A stretch of 38,537 bases of DNA from Agromyces humi (GTDB lineage Bacteria; Actinomycetota; Actinomycetes; Actinomycetales; Microbacteriaceae): positions 1-38,537 of the forward strand of contig NZ_WJSP02000009.1 in NCBI RefSeq assembly GCF_009720255.1, written 5' to 3'. The notes below the pieces were generated by a model. The model had not been told where the DNA came from and searched no databases. It worked only from the letters and a program-made list of their open reading frames with translations. Made by a program: the position numbers and the translations under genes. Below are positions 35,095 to 38,537 of the stretch, one piece after another; position 1 is the stretch's first letter, and the number at the start of each line of letters is the position of its first letter.

Positions 35095-36768
35095 TCAGCC
35101 GAGCAGCGCTCCGCGCAGCGTGTCGAGGCCGACGCCGCCGAGGTCGAGCGCGCGACGGTGGAACTCCCGGATGTCGAACCGGTCGCCTTCGCGCCGTGCC
35201 ACCTCGTCGCGCAGCTGCTCCCAGATGCGCTGGCCGACCTTGTACGACGGCGCCTGCCCGGGCCAGCCGAGGTACCGGTTCACCTCGAAGCGCACGAACC
35301 CCTCGTTCATGTTCACGTTCTGGGAGAGGAACTCGAGCGCGTACTCCCCCGTCCACGGGCCCTTGCCGTCGGGTCGCTGCTTGCCGAGGTGCACGCCGAT
35401 GTCGAGCACGACGCGAGCCGCGCGCATGCGCTGGCCGTCGAGCATGCCGAGGCGGTCGGCGGGGTCGTCGAGGTAGCCGAGGCCCTCCATGAGGCGCTCG
35501 GCATACAGCGCCCACCCCTCTGCGTGCCCGGAGGTGCCGGCGAGCTGTCGCCGCCAGGTGTTGAGCTTGCCGCGGTTCACCACGGCCTGGCCGATCTGCA
35601 GGTGGTGACCGGGGACGCCCTCGTGGTACACGGTGGTGAGCTCGCGCCACGTGTCGAACTCGGTGACGCCCTCGGGCACCGACCACCACATGCGCCCCGG
35701 CCGGGTGAAGTCGTCGCTCGGCCCGGTGTAGTAGATGCCACCCTCCTGGGTCGGCGCGATCATGCATTCGAGCGTGCGGATCTCGGCGGGGATGTCGAAT
35801 TGCGTGGCGCCGAGCTCGGCCACGGCCCGGTCGCTCGTCTCCTGCATCCAGCGCTGCAGTGCATCGGTGCCGTGCAGCTTGCGCGACGGGTCGCCGTCGA
35901 GGTGCGCGATCGCCTCGGCCACGGATGCCCCGGGAAGGATCTCGTCGGCGATGGCCTCCTGTTCGGCGACCATGCGCGCGAGCTCCTCGATGCCCCACTC
36001 GTACGTCTCGTCGAGGTCGATCACGGCGCCGAGGAACCGCCGGGACTGCAGGGCGTAGATCTCGCGCCCCACGCCGTCGCGCTCCCCCGCGATCGGTTGC
36101 AGCTCCCGTTCGAGGAATTCGGCCAGCTCGCCGTAGGCGGCTGCAGCACCGGATGCCGCACGCTCGAGCTCTCGGTGCAGCGACTCGGGGAGTTCGCCCT
36201 CGCCGGTCTTCGCCTGCTCGGCGAAGGTGGCGAAGAAGCCGTCGGCCTTGGCGATGCGATGGGCCTGCGCGGCGACCTCGCGCACCTGCCGGACGGCCGG
36301 CACGACGCCCTCGGCGCCGCCCGCACGCAAGGTGGCGACGTACCCGTCGATCGCGCCGGGAACGGCGTCGAGACGCGCGGCGATACGCTCCCAGTCATCG
36401 CGCGACTCGGTGGGCATGAGGTCGAACACCTCGCGGATCTCCTGCGCCGGGCTCGCGATGACGTTGAGGTCGCGGAGGTGGAGCTTCGCGTCGTGGCTCT
36501 CGAGGGTGAGATCCAGTTCGCTGCCGAGGTCGGCGACGGTGATGCGGTCGACGTCGTCGGCGGGTTCGGCCGCCCGGAGCGCCTCGAGCGCCGCACGCGT
36601 GGCCTCGATCGACCGGGCGTGGCCGTCGGGCGAGTAGTCGGCGAGGCGGTCGTCGGCCGTGGGCCGACCGATGTACGTGCCCACTGCGGGGTTCAGCTCG
36701 ACGAGCGTGTCGACCCACCCCTCTGCGATGCGGTCGACGTCGGACGGGGTGCGCTCACTCGATGCCAT
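35095..36768 (-). CDS. DUF885 family protein, putative metallopeptidase
   Basis: The 557-aa protein belongs to the DUF885 family, whose members are presumed zinc-dependent hydrolases. The family motif is visible as YHEGVPGHHLQ, with HEGVPGHH at residues 382-389, and later conserved text includes EGWALYAERLMEGLGY and NEGFVRFEVNRYLGWPGQA. There is no signal peptide, so it is probably cytoplasmic. The ATG at 36768 has no ribosome binding site, but TAGGCT lies 6 nt upstream. It follows polA after 97 nt. Substrate is unknown; bacterial relatives have been linked to peptide cleavage, which I treat as a guess. Confidence 0.93.
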   Translation of the reverse strand: MASSERTPSDVDRIAEGWVDTLVELNPAVGTYIGRPTADDRLADYSPDGHARSIEATRAALEALRAAEPADDVDRITVADLGSELDLTLESHDAKLHLRDLNVIASPAQEIREVFDLMPTESRDDWERIAARLDAVPGAIDGYVATLRAGGAEGVVPAVRQVREVAAQAHRIAKADGFFATFAEQAKTGEGELPESLHRELERAASGAAAAYGELAEFLERELQPIAGERDGVGREIYALQSRRFLGAVIDLDETYEWGIEELARMVAEQEAIADEILPGASVAEAIAHLDGDPSRKLHGTDALQRWMQETSDRAVAELGATQFDIPAEIRTLECMIAPTQEGGIYYTGPSDDFTRPGRMWWSVPEGVTEFDTWRELTTVYHEGVPGHHLQIGQAVVNRGKLNTWRRQLAGTSGHAEGWALYAERLMEGLGYLDDPADRLGMLDGQRMRAARVVLDIGVHLGKQRPDGKGPWTGEYALEFLSQNVNMNEGFVRFEVNRYLGWPGQAPSYKVGQRIWEQLRDEVARREGDRFDIREFHRRALDLGGVGLDTLRGALLG

Positions 36769-36774
36769 GCGTCG

Positions 36775-36780
36775 AGCCTA
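36775..36780 (-). promoter_or_regulatory. Candidate -10 for the leaderless DUF885 gene
   Basis: TAGGCT on the minus strand is followed by six bases (CGACGC) and the ATG. It fits TANNNT and repeats the layout seen at uvrA, uvrB, coaE and sufT. Confidence 0.4.
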
Positions 36781-36865
36781 TGACACCCCGCTGACGCTCG
36801 GCGGGGCGATCTGGAACAGCTTCAGGCCGTCGCATGCCGTCGAGAGCATGCACCCGCGCCACCGG

Positions 36866-38537
36866 TCAGTGCGCCGCGTCGTCCCAGTCGGCGCCCCGGC
36901 CGATCTGCACGTCGAGCGGCACGAGCAGCTCGGCGGCGTTGGCCATGCGGTCGCGGACGACCTGCTCCAACACCTCGGACTCGCCGTCGGCGACCTCGAA
37001 GATGAGCTCGTCGTGCACCGTCATGAGCATGCGGCTCTCGAGGCCCTTCGCAGCGATGTCGGCCTCGACGCTCGTCATCGCGATCTTCATGATGTCGGCG
37101 GCCGAGCCCTGGATCGGGGAGTTCAGCGCCGCGCGTTCGGCGTTCTCGCGGAGCACGCGGTTGGGGCTCGAGAGATCGGGGAATGGCCGTCGGCGCCCGA
37201 AGATCGTCTCGGTGTATCCGTCGATCTTCGCCTGCTCGACGACCCCCCTGAGGTAGTCGCGTACCGCCCCGAAGCGCTCGAAGTACTCGCGCATGAGCTG
37301 CTGCGCCTCGGCGCGTTCGATGCGGAGCTGCTTCGACAGGCCGAACGCGCTCAGCCCGTAGGCGAGGCCGTACGACATCGCCTTCACCTTCGTGCGCATG
37401 AGCGACGTCACGTCGGACGGCTCGACTGCGAACACCCGCGCGCCGACGAAGCGGTGCAGGTCCTCGCCGGCGTTGAACGCTTCGATGAGACCGGGGTCGC
37501 CCGAGAGATGGGCCATGATCCGCATCTCGATCTGCGAGTAGTCGGCTGTCAGCAGCTCGGTGTACTCGGGTCCGTGCCGGAACGCCTTGCGGATCCGACG
37601 GCCGTCCTCGGTGCGGATGGGGATGTTCTGCAGGTTCGGGTCGTTCGACGACATGCGCCCGGTGGCCGCACCGATCTGGCCGTAGGACGTGTGGATGCGG
37701 CCGTCGGCAGCGATCGCCTTGTCGAGCGATTCGACGATCTGCCGCAGCTTCGTCACGTCGCGGTGCTCGAGGAGGTAGCCGAGGAACGGGTGCGGATTGG
37801 ACTCCTGCAGGTCGGCCAGGGCGCTCGCGTCGGTCGTGTAGCCGGTCTTGGTGGAGCGGGTCTTCGGCATGCCGAGCTGTTCGAACAGCACCTCCTGGAG
37901 CTGCTTGGGCGAACCGAGGTTCACCTCACGACCGATCTCACCGAAGGCCGCCTGTGCGAGCTCCATGGCGCGCGCGCCGAGCTCCGCGGACAGGGACGCG
38001 AGCTCGGCGTGGTCGACCGTGACGCCCCGGAGCTCCATCGCGGCGAGCACCGGTACGAGCGGCATCTCGATCTCGGCGAGCAGACGACGCGAGCTCTCGG
38101 AGAGCGCGCGGAGGACCACGGGTGCGAGGCGCAGCGTGTACCAGGCGTACTCAGGCGTACCCGCGTCGCTTCCCTCCTCGGGAACGAGCAGCGACGGGTC
38201 GGCCTGCGGGACGGTCTCGCCGAGGTGGAACGACACGAGGTCGGCCAGCGACTTCTCCGCGAGGATCGGCCGGATGAGCCACCCGGCGACCAGCGTGTCG
38301 AGCACCAGGCCCGCGACCGGGAGGCCCGATCGCGCGGCCGCCTTGAGCTGCGCCTTGGCATCGGTCATGATCTTGGGCGCGTCACCCGCGAGCCACGCTT
38401 CGAAGGGCGCCGCGTCGGCGTCACCGGCCCGCCAGGCGAGCTGCACCGTCTCGTCGGACGCGGCGATGCCGGCTCCGATCACGCGGCCGTCGACGATCTC
38501 GAGGCTCAGCCCGAGTCCGGCCGGTTCGGCCGCCGTC
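36866..38537 (-). CDS. polA: DNA polymerase I, 3' part
   Basis: This is the C-terminal 557 residues or so of DNA polymerase I, which fills gaps in excision repair and replaces RNA primers. The gene runs off the right edge; the GTG at 38482 is internal because the frame stays open to the edge. Polymerase motifs are complete: motif A TADYSQIEMRIMAHLSGD, motif B/O-helix RTKVKAMSYGLAYGLSAFG and motif C TVHDELIFEV. The visible part of the 3'-5' exonuclease-like domain lacks the usual NxxxD-type acidic site (it reads TDAKAQLKAA), so proofreading is probably lost, as in other actinobacterial Pol I. The 5'-3' exonuclease domain lies outside the window. Confidence 0.97.
   Translation of the reverse strand, partial: TAAEPAGLGLSLEIVDGRVIGAGIAASDETVQLAWRAGDADAAPFEAWLAGDAPKIMTDAKAQLKAAARSGLPVAGLVLDTLVAGWLIRPILAEKSLADLVSFHLGETVPQADPSLLVPEEGSDAGTPEYAWYTLRLAPVVLRALSESSRRLLAEIEMPLVPVLAAMELRGVTVDHAELASLSAELGARAMELAQAAFGEIGREVNLGSPKQLQEVLFEQLGMPKTRSTKTGYTTDASALADLQESNPHPFLGYLLEHRDVTKLRQIVESLDKAIAADGRIHTSYGQIGAATGRMSSNDPNLQNIPIRTEDGRRIRKAFRHGPEYTELLTADYSQIEMRIMAHLSGDPGLIEAFNAGEDLHRFVGARVFAVEPSDVTSLMRTKVKAMSYGLAYGLSAFGLSKQLRIERAEAQQLMREYFERFGAVRDYLRGVVEQAKIDGYTETIFGRRRPFPDLSSPNRVLRENAERAALNSPIQGSAADIMKIAMTSVEADIAAKGLESRMLMTVHDELIFEVADGESEVLEQVVRDRMANAAELLVPLDVQIGRGADWDDAAH

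Overview
The window is a very GC-rich stretch of actinobacterial chromosome, most likely from a member of the Microbacteriaceae (Agromyces-like). RbpA, WhiA, OpcA, a SigA-type TANNNT promoter style and an actinobacterial SOS box point to Actinobacteria; the family guess rests on gene order and codon usage and is inference. Genes fill almost all of the sequence. I see no tRNA, rRNA, CRISPR array, insertion sequence or prophage. It is a core-genome region and I did not find a convincing new multi-gene system.

Layout: (1) 1-1123, the end of an M3 metallopeptidase. (2) 1178-5290, minus strand, Fe-S cluster assembly genes sufB-sufD-Rieske ferredoxin-sufC-sufT, without sufS or sufU. (3) 5538-8072, heme A synthesis: ctaA, a left-handed beta-helix (gamma-carbonic-anhydrase-like) gene, and convergent ctaB. 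(4) 8396-16510, a pentose-phosphate/glycolysis operon tkt-tal-pgi-zwf-opcA-pgl with overlapping or tightly spaced genes, closed by a strong bidirectional terminator. (5) 16593-20320, minus strand, gap-pgk-tpiA-secG-rbpA. (6) sodA. (7) 21239-28014, minus strand, uvrA-uvrC-rapZ-whiA, with an SOS box in front of uvrA; yvcK, usual between rapZ and whiA, is absent. (8) uvrB, coaE and rpsA, each apparently with its own promoter. (9) A secreted metallophosphoesterase with a duplicated C-terminal module, a DUF885 protein, and the 3' part of polA.

The genes link central carbon flow (tkt to pgl; gap to tpiA), NADPH supply (zwf/opcA/pgl), respiratory heme A, Fe-S assembly, oxidative defence (sodA) and nucleotide excision repair (uvrABC, polA).

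The observations most worth a second look are not genes. First, the word GGATGCC/GGCATCC is strongly over-represented, is bought at the price of non-preferred codons, and three times forms inverted repeats, one of them the whiA terminator. Second, rpsA has a roughly 100-nt leader with a perfect 10-bp stem. Third, five genes have a -10-like hexamer only 6-7 nt before the start codon, which predicts leaderless mRNAs.
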